Positions 34,350 through 47,159 of a stretch of DNA of 64,000 bases are shown here, piece after piece. The DNA lies in assembly GCA_012932295.1 (NCBI GenBank), contig JAAONU010000071.1:186001-250000 (forward strand). The letters are read 5' to 3'. This stretch comes from Cyclina sinensis (lineage: Eukaryota > Mollusca > Bivalvia > Venerida > Veneridae). The position numbers were made by a program, and so were the translations under genes. The first letter of the stretch is position 1, and each line of letters starts with the position of its first letter. The notes beneath the pieces are model-generated. The model ran no database searches, had not been told where the DNA came from, and worked only from the letters and a program-made list of their open reading frames with translations.

Positions 34350-37300
34350 ACTTCAGCTAAAAAAGGAAAGTACGATGAGAAAGATTCACAGGACGTCTTT
34401 GGATATGTTCATAGTATTTCGGATGTAACCACAGCCGCGAATTCCAACACGAGATACTTCAAAGGTATTTTGCAAACAGAACACGACTCTTTCACAAGAT
34501 TTGTGAGTTTTTCGCCAGAAAAACAGTCAACATTGAAGGCAGCAGAAAGCACAAAATCTCCAGTAAAGATTTCTAATTGCATCTTAACTCCAAAAGGGGA
34601 CGGTATGGAAATCATGATCAAAAAACACACGCTCGTGACGGTATGCAAAAAGCTTGAGTTTGAAAGAGCTACAAAAGCAGAAGAAACTTCAAAGTTTATG
34701 TCACTTCGGAGCATCGAAACTGAAAACACAATGGTAACATATTTTAATTCCATTACTCTTACGTTAGTGACCTTTGCATAAATTTGTAAATGTCGATGTC
34801 ACACTTGAAAAATCATATGTAAAGATTACGGGACGTTTTGCCCACAAGTCATTTCCTCCCTAGTCGTTTCGCCCACCATAATTAAAATTATTTTTAAGCA
34901 TGCTTCTTTCACATTGTATCGACCTTTCTCATTGTCTCGAGCATTGTCATAACCACCCACACAATACAATAAATAAGCTTATTCTATTATTATTTTGAGC
35001 ATCGTGATTATAACTAAAAGATAACTTATTCATACATGTAAAACCTTTTCAGCATGTCAAAACCCCATGTATATTGTAATTTACAATTTAATTCAATCAA
35101 ACTAAGTGCGAACATACAATCTAGATCTAGTTTACTGATTTTATATGGTGGGCGAAACGACTAGGGAGGAAATGACTAGTGGGCGAAACGTCTTGATACC
35201 ATATCCTGGTCAAGCCATAGCATAACATTAGATGGATAGACTAAAAGTACCCAAACATTTAAATTCATACCACCAAGACCCATGTCTTTCAACATCAGGG
35301 GTTTAATGCACCCAGGGTCGGCAAAATCTGACTTTGACTTACTTGCCCATTTATACTTGAAGCATTTCTTTACTTGTCCGTATGACATTTATATAGTAAA
35401 TTGTAGATAATTTCTACTTGTCCATAAAAACTCTGGGACAACCTGGGCAATACGGACAATTGATTTTGCCGCCCCTGGCACCAATTGCCTAAACTCAGAA
35501 ATTTCAGCTGAAAAGTCAGTTTTATGTAATTATGCCCCCGAAGGGCGGCATATTAAAATCGCACTGTCCGTCAGTCCGTCATTCCGTCAGTCCGTCCGGT
35601 AATCTTGTCCGCGCTTCATAGCCAAAACCACTAGAGGGATTTCATTGAAACTTCACACAAATGTTTGTCACCAAGCCTAGTTGTGCATGTGGTCATGCAT
35701 TTCCGCTTGAATTTTTTTTTTTTGCTGAGTTATGGGCCCTTGATTGTCATTTTTTGTAAAATTTATCTTGTCCGCACTTCACAGCCAAAACCCCTGGAGG
35801 GATTTCATTGAAACTTCACACAAATGTTTGTCACCAATCCTTGTTGTGCATGCCGTCATGCCTTTTCGCTTGATTTTTTTTTTTTGCTAAGTTATGAGCC
35901 CTTGATTGTCATTTTTTTGTAAAATTTATCTTGTCCGCGCTTCACAGCCAATACCCCTGGAGGGATTTCATTGAAACTTCACACAAATGTTTGTCACCAA
36001 GCCTAGTTGTGCATGTGGTCATGCATTTCCGCTTGAATTTTTTTTTGGCTGAGTTATGGGCCCTTGATTGTCTTTTTTTGGTATAATTTAAGTTGTCCGC
36101 ACTTCAGAGCCAAAACTGCTAGAGGGATTTCATTGAAAGTTCACATAAATGTTTGTCACCAAGCCTAGGTGTGCATATCATCAGGAATTTCCACTTGAAA
36201 TATTTTTGGCAGAGTTATGGGCCCTTGATTGTCATTTTTGTGTATAATTTATCTTGTCCGCGCTTCACAGCCAAAACCGCTGCAGGGATTTCATTGAACT
36301 TCCACATTAATGTTTGTCACCAATCATAATTATGCATATAGTCAGGAATTTTCGCTCAAATTATTTTTGACAGAGTTATGGTCCCTTAATGATCCTTTCT
36401 ATGTCATATAAATCTTAACATTGGCCATAACTTTCTTATTTGTGAAAATATCTACTTCATATTTTGACACAACATTTTTTTGGACATGACCTTTTTGTAC
36501 ATTATACCTTAATGACCGTGACCCCTGGATGACCTTGACCTTTGACTTGGAATTTTCTTAAAAACTTGAACTTTGGCAATCTCTCCCTCATTAGTAAACA
36601 TATTTACTTTATATTTGGACACAACATTACCTAGGGCACATACTTTGTGACCTTGACCCCATGGATGACATTTACCTTTAACAAAGATTTTTTTCGTAGG
36701 GCACTGCCTGCCTTTGGGGGCATATGTCTGTTTACAACGACAGCTCTTGTTGTTATTAGCAATTTATAACAAAAATATCCCAAAGGCTTTCACATGCTAC
36801 TGGAACACCCAGTATCAGATTGACATTTGCTTTACTTCCATCATTTATTCTTATCATTGGCTTTGTTATGAAAGTTCGAACATAGAATATAATATGGCTT
36901 ATTTATGAATCCTTTTCATACATTATAGATTTCCATAACTTTTGCTGTTAAAACCCACATTTTGTGTCATTATCAACATCTCTATGGAGTATAAGTATAT
37001 ATTTTATAATCAATAAGACATTTTGATTCGTTACCCTGTTCTATTACAATCTTTCAGTGTTCTGTGAAAGCCAAAGTCATCTGTATATCCACACCAACCT
37101 TCGTACAAACTAGGTACGGTCAACGACGGGTGCAGAAATTAACAATTGCCGACGAAACTACAACTATGAATTTAGCTCTATGGCAACAACATGTTGACAA
37201 AGTCAAATCTCAACAATTCTGCTCTTGCGAAAATCTGATTTCCACAACTTTTCAGGTAAATCTTTACTCTGACTTTTGTACACTTGTATGAAAATTATGA

Positions 37301-38466
37301 CACTTTTTCAAATGAAGTCTTTCATTATACTATCAAACACTGAGAATAGTTGAGTACGCTGTCCCTCCAATAGCTCTTGTTTTCATGGCTGCCAACACCG
37401 CATAATTTATGTCCATCCTAAGGTTTTGATCTCTTTTTCGTTGGACAATCTGTCAACGAATATCCATATGCTGGACAAAAACGAATGTTATTTTTTTTCC
37501 TCTCATTTCAACAAGGCATGTATTATGGTTGGAGAAAAAAAGTAATGAAAATTGTTGTATCAGTTACCACATATTGAATGCAAGCATATATCTGAGCAAA
37601 ACAAATACCTAGAAGGATAGTTCATTATTATACAACAGGTTAGTTTCAATTTGAAAATTTTCCAATTTGTGGTAAATTGGAAAAACTTTCTGCCTCTTCA
37701 AAATTGTACTCTCATAATCTCATTGTTTATATTCAACTGGCAATTTGCAACCTTGCAAGTGTTAAAATTCAATCCAGCATACCTTAAAAATTTACAAGTT
37801 ACTATCAATAAATCCATTAAAGTACAAAGTAAGTAAGAGTACACTCTCTAGGTTGTTAACAAAAACAAACTGATGCATCATGTTTTCAAGTAAATCAGCT
37901 GCATGTCCTGTCCTTTAAATTGACAAAATAATCTGAATAACTCTGACATTGCAATTCAAAGTCCTTGCCTTCCTGACTTGCATGAACCTTTTTTTCTCTT
38001 TCAGGGTGAATTACAGTTGAATTCAACGGCTAACTCTGTTTTCAAACCAGCAGACGCGTTTCCAGTTCCCGAGTACGAAGTAAAATCAGAAGACAATACT
38101 CAGTCAGTAGGAAGTGTAGTATCCTGTAATCTAAAAACCATCTCAAAGTGCATTAACTGCAACAAATCAGTTGACAGTGAGAAAACGAGTGCTATTGTTA
38201 GATGTCATCATTGTTCATCGAAACAAAAGATACTGCCATCACACATAACTAAAACTTTGTCGCTTCAGCTGCAGACCCAAACCACTCTTAACAAATTTGT
38301 AATTTTCAATGATGTTCTCAACTCGTTTCTGGCTGAACACAATCTTCAAAATCTGAACAACGATGAAATTGAAAACTATATTCTAAGCTTGGATAGAGTA
38401 ACCCTCACCCACAACATATCTTCTGATGTAGTTCTCAAGCTTGACATTTACAAAGAAGATGCATAA
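34344..38466 (+). CDS. OB-fold / zinc-ribbon protein (RPA1-like), three exons
   Basis: Exons 34344-34733, 37058-37255 and 38005-38466 join in phase 0 at both borders, giving 349 residues and a clean stop. Exon 1 has FGYVHSISDV, YFKGILQTE and FSPEKQ blocks, as in a first OB fold. Exon 2 has a strand-rich IADETTTMNLALW segment, as in a second OB fold. Exon 3 has two CxxC pairs (CINC near residue 243, CHHC near 261) forming a zinc ribbon, then an acidic helical tail. Two OB folds plus a zinc ribbon recall the large subunit of replication protein A, which binds single-stranded DNA. Related proteins are common in mollusc and cnidarian genomes, often near transposons. Intron 1 (2324 bp) contains a 361-bp terminal-inverted-repeat element and a HINE-like element. 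Function is inferred. Confidence 0.62.
34832..35192. mobile_element. 361-bp MITE with about 49-bp terminal inverted repeats
   Basis: The left end (34832-34880, GACGTTTTGCCCACAAGTC...) and right end (35144-35192) are reverse complements with only a few mismatches over about 49 bp. Both contain the CCTCCCTAGTCGTTTCGCCC block. The interior is AT-rich and non-coding. No convincing target duplication was identified. It sits in intron 1 of the OB-fold gene. Confidence 0.75.
35531..36751 (+). mobile_element. HINE-like element, GGGGGCAT family, second copy
   Basis: It begins TATGCCCCCGAAGGGCGGCATA (hairpin), then a GTCCGTCAGTCCGTC run. About five units of roughly 165 bp follow (marked GGGATTTCATTGAAACTTCACA and ATGTTTGTCACCAA), then the GACCTTGACC region shared with 22.3 kb. 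The end has TTTGGGGGCATATGTCTG, a CTGT...ACAG hairpin and GCTCTTGTT. It lies in intron 1 of the OB-fold gene. Confidence 0.65.
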
Positions 38467-38931
38467 AGTTAAAAACTTTTGAAACTGTTCAAGAATTTGG
38501 CAGCACTTTTTCCATATATTAAAGAACACATGAAAAACATATGATATCAGTATAAAATTGGGCCAAAAATGCAGTTGTTTTAAAAACTAGTAATCAACGT
38601 GTTGAATACCTGCATATATGACATGGTTTAACAGAGTATATAACACAACAAATGAACACCTTCTAGTTTCTTTTATTCTGCATACTGTGACTTATTACCG
38701 GTAACCATTTTCATTTTACCTCTTGTGTTCAGTTTTTGGTTGTGTCACATGTGTAAAAATTCAATTTTGTTTATTTTGTACACATACAACATTTTATAGA
38801 TGTTTTGTAAAGCAAATACTTTCATATAAAAAGTTAACGATTCCTCCAAATTATACAGTAATAAATGAGCCATTCTTATTAACATTTTTGTTATACGAAA
38901 AGAAACAACATTACTTTTTCTCTTGTTTTTC

Positions 38932-41135
38932 CTCACGCAATAATTACTAAACTTTACAATGAAAGTACATTAGCAACACTGAAATGTATAACAGAAACTT
39001 CATAACTTCCTTTAAAAACATTGTGCTTCCTTAAATATAAACTTGAACTAAAAATCTTCCATCACAAGAATGTAGCTGTTGTTTACATGTTTGCTTCATT
39101 ACATAAACTTTCCTTAGTTTAGTTAAATATGTTCATTTGTCAGGTTCACCTGGTTGTTTAATTCTATGTTTCGCCAAATGCATGTACATTGAAATTGTTT
39201 TTCTTTACACTTGCAAAACTTTATAAATATTTGTTAAAACTTGTCATTTCACTATTAGAATATTGAAATGGCTGATGCTAAGTAAAGTGTTCACTTAGAA
39301 AAATTTGTTACTTCCTGAAAGTGAACTGTTGAAAGCGAGCCATGTTCTGTTCTAAGGTATATTTAGTTATCTATAATGCCAAATGCATGTACATTTAAAT
39401 TTTCCTTTTTGTTCCTTCATAACTCTTGCTATACATAATGAACATGTTAAAATATACCCTTACATGTTGTTTATGCTTCTTACATAAATTATCTACCTTG
39501 TTTTGAGCTCGCTTGACCCTAAAGTCATACTTACTGTCAATGTCCCTTCTGCGTCGTGTCTCAAACATCACCAACAGATCTTCTCTGTTTTAAATTGAAC
39601 AAGTTTATATAAATCAGCTGTAAAGCAGTAATTTTTAAAGTAAAAAAGTGCTTATTCTGTTATTGCTGTTTTAATTTGTTTTTCACAGTAATGTACTCAA
39701 AGTAGCTTTTCATTTCAATTTGATGAACCACATTTCAATGGTAATTCCATGTTAATTTTAAATGGTCTGAGGGTCCCATGGTAAATACATTTCTAAGTCA
39801 TCTTAAATGTACATTAACCCCTTGGTGCAAAACTCTTCCATCTTGCTTTTGAGTTACAATCATGTTGCACCAAACCATCATCATTCTGTCAGCTCCATTA
39901 CATGTTTTAGAAACAACATGTACTATATGTAGTAAATAATGTAGTTTGAACATCAAAAGTGATTCACTGTGGTTGTATATTTGTCCTGGTGCACAGTAAA
40001 GAACTCAATTTGGTAAACATTAAGCTTGTTTTTCTTCACGCAAGAATTACTAAACATTACAATGAAAGTACATTAGCAACACTGAAATGTAAACCAGACA
40101 CTTCATAACTTCCTTTATAAAACATTATGCTTCCAAAAATATAAATATGAACTAAAAAACCTACTTCACAAGAATGTAGCTGTTTTTAATACTTATTTAC
40201 ATGTTTGCTTCATTACATAAACTTTCCTTAGTTTAGTTAGATATGTTCATTTGACAGGTTCACCTGGTTGTTTAATTCTATGTTTCGCCAAATGCATGTA
40301 CATTGAAATTGTTTTTCTTTACACTTGCAAAACTTTCTATTTGTTAAAACTTGTCATTTCACTATTAGAATATTGAAATTACTGATGCTAAGTAAAGTGC
40401 TCACTTAGAAAAAGTTGTTACTTCCTGCATGTGAACTGTTGAAAACTAGCCATGTTCTGTTCTAAGGTATATTTAGTTATCTATAATGCCAAATGCATTT
40501 AAATTTTTCTTTTTGTTCCTTCTCTACTCTTGCTATACATTATGAACATGTTAAAATATACCCTTACATGTTGTTTATGCTTCTTGTATAAATTATCTAC
40601 CTTGTTTTAAGCTCGCTTGACCCTAAAGTCATACTTACTGTCAATGTCCCTTCTGAGTCGTGCCTCAAACATCACTTACAGATCTTCCCTGTTTTAAATT
40701 GAACAAGTTTATATAAATCAGCTCTAACGCAGTAATTTTTAAAGTAAAATAAGTGCTAATTCTGTTATTGCTGTTTTAATTTGTTTTTCACAGTAATGTA
40801 CTCAAAGTAGATTTTCATTTCAATTTGATGAACCACATTTCAATGGTAATTCCATGTTAATTTCAAATGGTCTAAGGGTCCCATGGTAAATATATATAAA
40901 ATTGTTCATACTTTCTAAAGATATTTAAGTCATCTTCTATGTACATTAAACCCTTGGTGCTAAAACCTTCCATCTTGCTTTTGAGTTACAATCATGTTGC
41001 ACCAAACCATCATTATTCTGTCAGCTCCATTAGATGTTTTAGAAACAACATGTACTATATGTAGTAAATAGTGTAGTTTGAACATCAATAGTGATTCATT
41101 GTGGTTGTTTATTTGTCCTGGTGCACAGTAAAGAA
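38932..41135. repeat. 1.1-kb tandem duplication, two copies
   Basis: 38932-about 40030 and 40036-about 41135 are collinear and largely identical. Shared markers at an offset of about 1104 bp include TACAATGAAAGTACATTAGC, GTTCACCTGGTTGTTTAATT and CCTTACATGTTGTTTATGC. No coding frame is found. It lies directly downstream of the OB-fold gene. Confidence 0.8.
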
Positions 41136-41329
41136 CTAAATTTTGTAAACATTAAAAAATGAAAAATTTTTAATGTATAACTATAGTTATTTACTTCTTC
41201 CATTACATTAGGTGAATAGTGCCTGAATAATAGTCTTAAGACAAGTTATTTCTTACTTGAATTTTCTGTTCCACAGTCTCAAATACTCTGTATTCAGGGA
41301 AAGATGTCACAGTCTATGATAACTTTTTT

Positions 41330-42904
41330 AGCTCACCTGTCACGTAGTGACAGAGTGAGCTTTTCTGATCACCTTTTGTCCGTCGTCCGTCCGTCCGTCC
41401 GTCCGTCCACAATTAGTTCGTTAACACTCTAGTGGTCACATTTTTGCCTCAATCGTCATGAAACTTGCACGGGATGTTTGTCTCATTGATATCTCGGACG
41501 AGTTCGAACATGGGTTATCAGGGTTGGAAAACTAGGTCACAGAGCCCAAATATAGAAAAACCTTGTTAACACTCTAGAGGCTACTTTTTCAGTCCAAATA
41601 TCCTGGAAATTTGTCAGAAAGGTTCTATTGATGATTTCTCGCTCAAGTTCAAATATGGGTAATCTGGGTTCAAAAACTAGGTCAAAAATAGAAAAATCTT
41701 GTTAACACTCTAGAGGTTACATTTTCAGCCCAAATAATCTGGAATTTTGTCAAATAGTTTGTTTTGACAATTTCTAGGTCAAGTTCAAATATGGGTCATC
41801 TGGGGTCAAAAACTAGGCCACAGAGCCCAAATATGGAAAAACCTTGTTAACACTCTAGAGGTTACATTTTCAGCCCAAATAATCTGGAAATTTGTCAGAA
41901 AAGTTGCCTTGAGGATTTCTAGATCAAGTTCGAATATGGGTCATCTGGAGTCACAAACTAGGTCACAGAGTCCAAATATGGAAAAACCTTGTTAACATTC
42001 TAAAGGTAGCAATTTCAGTCAAAATAACGTGGAAATTTGTCAGAAAGGTTCTATCGATGATTTCTAGCTTAGTTTTGAATATAGGTTTTCTGGGGTCAAA
42101 AACTAGGTCACAGAGCCCGAAAGTAGAAAAACCTTGTTAATCCTCTAGAGGTTACATTTTTAGTCTAAATGTCCTTGAAATTTGTCAGAAAGATTGTTTC
42201 AAAGATTTCTAGCTCAGATTTGGATATGGGTTATCTGGGATCAAAAACTAGGTCACATGGTTCAAATATGTAAAAAACTTTTTAACACTCCAGAGGTTAC
42301 ATTTTCAGTCCAAATATCCTGGAAATTTGTCAGACAGGTTTTCTTGATGATTTCTAGCTCAAGTTGGAGTATGGGTCATCTTGGGTCAAAAACTAGGTCA
42401 CAGAGCCCAAATATGGAAAAAACTTGTTAACACTCTAGAGGTAACATTTTAATTCCAAATAACCTGGAAATTTGTCAGAAAGCATAATTCTATGGTTTCT
42501 AGGTCAAATTTGAATATGGGTCATCTGAAGTCAAAACATTTAGGTCACAGAGCCCAAATATTGAAAAACTTTGTACACACTCTAGAGGCTACATTTTCAG
42601 TCCAAATGTCCTGGAAATTTGTCAGAAAGGTTGTTTTGATGATTTGTAGCTCAGGTTTGGATATGGGTAATCTGGGGTCAAAAACTAGGTCATAGAGCCC
42701 AAATATGGAAAAAATCTTGTTAACACTCTAGAGATAACATTTTCAGTACAAATAACCTTGAAATTTGTCAAAGAGATTGTTTCAATAATTTCTAGGTCAA
42801 GTTTGAATATGGGCCATCTGGGGTCAAATAACCAGGTCCATAGCAACTTTGTTTAAAGCAGTCATACTCAGGTGAGCGATACAGGGCCATCATGGCCCTC
42901 TTGT
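41330..42904 (+). mobile_element. HINE/pearl-like element with about ten 145-bp tandem units
   Basis: It starts with the same hairpin type as 17740 (AGCTCACCTGTCACG...GTGAGCT), then a GTCCGTCCGTCC run (41385-41407). About ten units marked GTTAACACTCTAGAGG, GGAAATTTGTCAGAAAGG and AAAAACTAGGTCACAGAGCC follow. It ends CAGGTGAGCGATACAG, the palindrome GGGCCATCATGGCCC and CTCTTGTTTT. Short ORFs inside are by-products of the repeat. Confidence 0.7.
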
Positions 42905-44311
42905 TTTTTTTGGCAAAGTTATGCAAGGAGTCGGTATTTATCAGGATAAGTGAAAGCAACTTGATATCGGGTGTGCTATGACGAAACTTTCTAGGGCAGG
43001 ACGCGATACATTTGATTCATAAAAATTACGTTACCTTTAAAAATCCCGTGATATCTAATATCCGCTATACTGTACCGGATAGAGCTTTATCGACGATTCC
43101 AAACCGAAGGGTGAAAAACAAGATAAAAAATCTGTCTATAAATAGTCACCGTGTCTAAGTGTACGAGTCAGAGTTCGGAGGTTTCTTTTTAACTTAACAT
43201 TTAAGAAAAAAATCTTTAAATTAAATTTATTGCTATTCTTTCTTTGATTTCTCAATTTGCTATTTGCTATAAAATTGTACGTCTAGCAATGTCCAGTGAG
43301 ATAGCTCATTACTACAGGTTTATTGTATTACACACATGTAAGAGGCTATAAATGTATTATGTCATTTAATGCCAGTAATGTTATGTTTAATGAGTATAAT
43401 TTTCATTAACGATTACATTTACCCGTAACAGGAATTAAATGTATTTGAGAATAAGACGTGGAATAGAATTTTGCATAATTAATTATCATTTCTTGACATA
43501 TAGTTATACTATTGTCTGCTAAACATAATAAAAACCCTGAACTACCCATTGGCTGGGTGACTCGATTTAAATGTTTATGTTCACCTGTTTTGTTTTTTGA
43601 GTCAATTGCTTGAACTTGAATTTCTGCATTACAAAAACTGCATGATTTTGAAAAATTCAAAGTGGTCTTAATAGTGGAACTGTACTGTGCAATGATATGT
43701 TTATTCGATTAGAATAGGAGAGCATATTTTAAAGGTATTGTCTTAAAAGGCGCTGTGAGGTTATTCTTCAAAACAGTTTACAGCTATTTTCTGCTTAGAA
43801 TTGAATTTTGACTTTGTGGTGTGCAATTTTCATGGTTTAACTTTTACTATTTGTTAAATCTGCATAAGCGTTCCGTCTATATAAACTCGGCCATTGGCAA
43901 TTACGCAATTTAAACAGTCTGTGCGACAGTATCAAAATTTTGTGTACCCTAAAGTTTCAGTACAAAAAACTTTTATAAACTGGTGTTATTGGTGAGGTGG
44001 TCTCATTATCGAGGCTGGAAACTACAAAAGATTGGTTGTTCTCATATCAGGATGGTCAACATCACGTGTAAGTGTGCTGTTCATGCAAAACTAGAACATG
44101 TTATTATGTGTATAAACCACGAGGAATTCCAAAATTTCTACTTTCTCTATTTCAGATGAGGAATTCAGCTGGACCAACCGAATGAGTGGAATAAATGACA
44201 TCAGCTGGACCAACCAAATGAGTGGATAAATGACCAACCTGGAATGAATGACATCACACCTTAAAGCAGGACAATTCATCCGTCTCATTCTTAATTTCAA
44301 CTGATTTCGCT
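42905..44311. other. intergenic with a short repeated motif
   Basis: Mostly featureless. CAGCTGGACCAACC(G/A)AATGAG occurs twice at about 44165-44225. No gene is recognised. Confidence 0.4.
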
Positions 44312-45975
44312 ATCGTACAACAAACTGACCAATTAACTGTGAAAAAATGAAACTGAAGCAAATTTAAACCATGTGATATCTGTAAAGTGTTATTTTTCAC
44401 AGAATTTAAAAGGAATATTTGATTATAAACACTGCGTATTTCGGTGGTTCGGCTGATTTCTTGGAAAAACTACAAGTATTTTTTTTTTTTTTTGCATGAA
44501 TCTAGAGTAGTCACTTTCTTTCATTTGGTATCCTATGTATCTCGCACAACAAACCGACCCATTCACTGTGAAAAAAATGAAACTGAAGCAAATTTAAACC
44601 ATGTGATATATGTAAAGTGTTATTTTTCACGGAATTTAAAAGGAATATTTGATTATAAACACTGCGTATTTCGGTGATTCAGCTGATTTTTGGAAAAACT
44701 ACAAGTTTTTTTTTTTGGATGAATCTAGAGTAGTCATTTTCTTTCATTTGGTATATTATGTATCAAAACTAAAGTTTTTTGCATGAATCTAGAGACGTGA
44801 CGCGCGATGTTCGTGCCCGATTGTGTAACATGACGTGACGTTGAAATTGACGCGGAATACGGATTTCAGCATTATTCTGCAAATGAGAGAGACGCGCCAC
44901 GAGGAAATCAACAATATGCTGATAATATAACGATTTTCGCGTGTTTACTTATTCCATAGTTGTAATCAGCTTTTACCTGCTGAAAACGATACAAAACAAA
45001 TACAATATACATGTAGTTAAAAAGCACACAGAAAGCTGTCATCTCGAGTGTTTGAACTTATTCCGTAATCATTGATGTACAGATCGAATAATGATGTATC
45101 AAACATAAATTGATAGCGACGCCGACATTTGAAAACGTTAATGACACAAAGTTGTGACATTTTTCAGTCAAAGTTATTAATCGATAATTCAATTATAAAT
45201 TTACATACATGGCTAATGAATATCTATGAGTAATGCATAGAAAATGTATATTTACACGCTGATGGAAATAATTAAAAGGTCGAAGAAAGTAATACCATAA
45301 AATTCAAATTAACGAGATTACTACGTTTTTCGCAAGTGTGACATTTTTTCAGTAGAAGTAAAACCATAATATTTTTCTAATAATGATTGTTAAATACATA
45401 AATATACATAAACTGATTAATACTATTTATTAGCATTGTAATATGACAATATCGTTCTTTAGCAAAATAGACCTTGAAATAATTTTTTTTTCATCTGATA
45501 TCGCCATCTCAAGTTTTGGACTTTTTTTGTTGAAGCGCATGCACTGTTTGTTTTTAAACCGGCACCTTCATATGACGTCAACGAAATTGGCATCAATCAT
45601 TAATAATGACCTCTGGTGATTCCCGTGAAATTTTGGTGGTTTTTTATTGTTTTTTTTTACAAAAAATGCAGAAATTTCAAATAAGCCACCGCTTTATCTT
45701 TGTTACAGTGGACACGGCATTTCGACGTCATATGACAGTTTTATGTTCAGTTATGGTAGTGATATTATTCAATGGGAAGTAAGTTAATTGCATGATGAAC
45801 AGAAAATAATCACATTAATAAAAAGATACATTCATTAAAATTGGTTAAGAATTTACAACGCTAAAAACATATTTATGTATTACGCGTAATTATTTCTCAA
45901 ATAGCTGCAAACATCGCGCGTCACGTCAGAGTAGTCATTTTCTTTCAATTGGTATCCTCTGTATCCATTTTGTGT
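44312..45975. repeat. 230-bp tandem repeat, two full copies and a third split by a MITE
   Basis: AAATTTAAACCATGTGATAT occurs at about 44361 and 44591 (period 230). A third partial copy (GCATGAATCTAGAG ... AGTAGTCATTTTCTTTC) is interrupted by the element at 44794-45927. Confidence 0.75.
44794..45927. mobile_element. 1134-bp non-autonomous DNA transposon with 18-bp perfect TIRs and AGA duplication
   Basis: The left end GACGTGACGCGCGATGTT (44794-44811) and right end AACATCGCGCGTCACGTC (45910-45927) are perfect inverted repeats. AGA flanks both sides (44791-44793, 45928-45930). The neighbouring repeat copies carry the uninterrupted site TCTAGAGTAGTC, an internal empty-site control for a 3-bp duplication. 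A second inner inverted repeat (TCATATGACGTC near 45570 and 45725) exists. There is no coding frame. A 3-bp target duplication fits PIF/Harbinger-like transposons, but AGA is not their usual TWA, so the superfamily is open. Confidence 0.75.
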
Positions 45976-46019
45976 ACGTATAAAATTATCTAAACAAAAT
46001 GTCTGTTTTCATTATTTTT

Positions 46020-46215
46020 CCTTCAGTGTTTTATTCAATTTTGGGTTAAACGTCGCATCGACACAACTTTTAGGTCATATGGCGACATTCCTGTTTAAGT
46101 GGTGGAAGAAAAGATCATCATGAGCGGACACCTGGGTAGAACCACCGACCTTCAGTAATTCGGCTGGATGGCTCCCCTAAATGAAGACTTTCTCGTCCCG
46201 AGTAAGGTTCGAACC
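46020..46215 (-). mobile_element. bivalve-type tRNA SINE, minus orientation
   Basis: Minus strand: B box GGTTCGAACC (about 46214-46205), then GGTCGGTGGTTCTACCCAGG, then a tail with GTCGCCATATGACC and a GTGTCGATGCGACGTTTAAC segment. The plus-strand copy at 62465-62650 shares the middle block. This head and tail type is widespread in bivalves. Confidence 0.6.
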
Positions 46216-47159
46216 CACATTGATTAGGGGAAAGCGATTTGACTTTTTTTTTTCGCAATTCAACCACCGTAAAAAGTTCTACCAATCCATGTCTACTGAG
46301 AATTATGGTTTATATCTTAAAAGTTGGCTTGCGTATGGACCTACATGTACATGTAAAATAAACAAAAACATACACGTTCGTCTGTCTGCATCAATCGGAT
46401 CACTTTTAAAACGACAAAACTGCTTAAAATTATCAAAATTTTATCATTTTAAACGATTAAATGTATAGCAATACATCAATGTACATTTTATATCTTAAGA
46501 GATTCTAGAGCAGTTCAATGGCTAAAAAGAAAAAATAACACTTTATAGAATGTAATAAGATAAAGTAGTTTATATTTGCTAAATGCTATTTTTCTTATTA
46601 TGGGGGCTGTCACGGGAGTTAGGACCACTGTCTTGTCTTTGATTTCAGTACTTGCTGGTATTTTTCTTCCTTTGGATTAGTTACCTATACCTTTGTTGTT
46701 TTCATTCGCTAACAAGTTAACAAAGCAGCTTGACGCTATAGAGAAGTTTTCTTTTTATTTGTATTTTGTATAAAGTATCAGTGACTTAATTGTGCTATTT
46801 AACTACTTATTTATTTCTCCTATATTTTGACACCCTTTCACGGGTTATTTATACTGAATTGTCGCTGAATGCCGTACTGTTTTTAAACACAAAGGAAAGC
46901 ATCTTTGACCTAGTTTCGGACATCCGCCATTTTAGCGTGGGTCATTTCCTTTGTTTACATCTTTTGTTTGTAATAAATGAAATAGTGTTTTACATTTAAT
47001 CCTGTAAGGTGAATGAATATACAATAATATTATTTCACAGTTATTAGCACACTTGTTCGTTTTCCTTATCTGATACATTTTGGCTTTCTTTTTTATAAGA
47101 CTTCTCTTACGTTACTTATTTACATAATTGTAGTGCCAGTGGATTCCTGACTTAGTTAG
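46216..47159. other. 5' flank of the DIRS-type element
   Basis: No coding or repeat feature was recognised. The element's left end probably lies here, but split direct repeats could not be matched by eye to the 3' side. Confidence 0.35.

Noticed and set aside
42182..42695. Two plus-strand ORFs with similar peptides
   Set aside because: They come from the 145-bp tandem unit of the HINE-like element and show no coding signature beyond the repeat.
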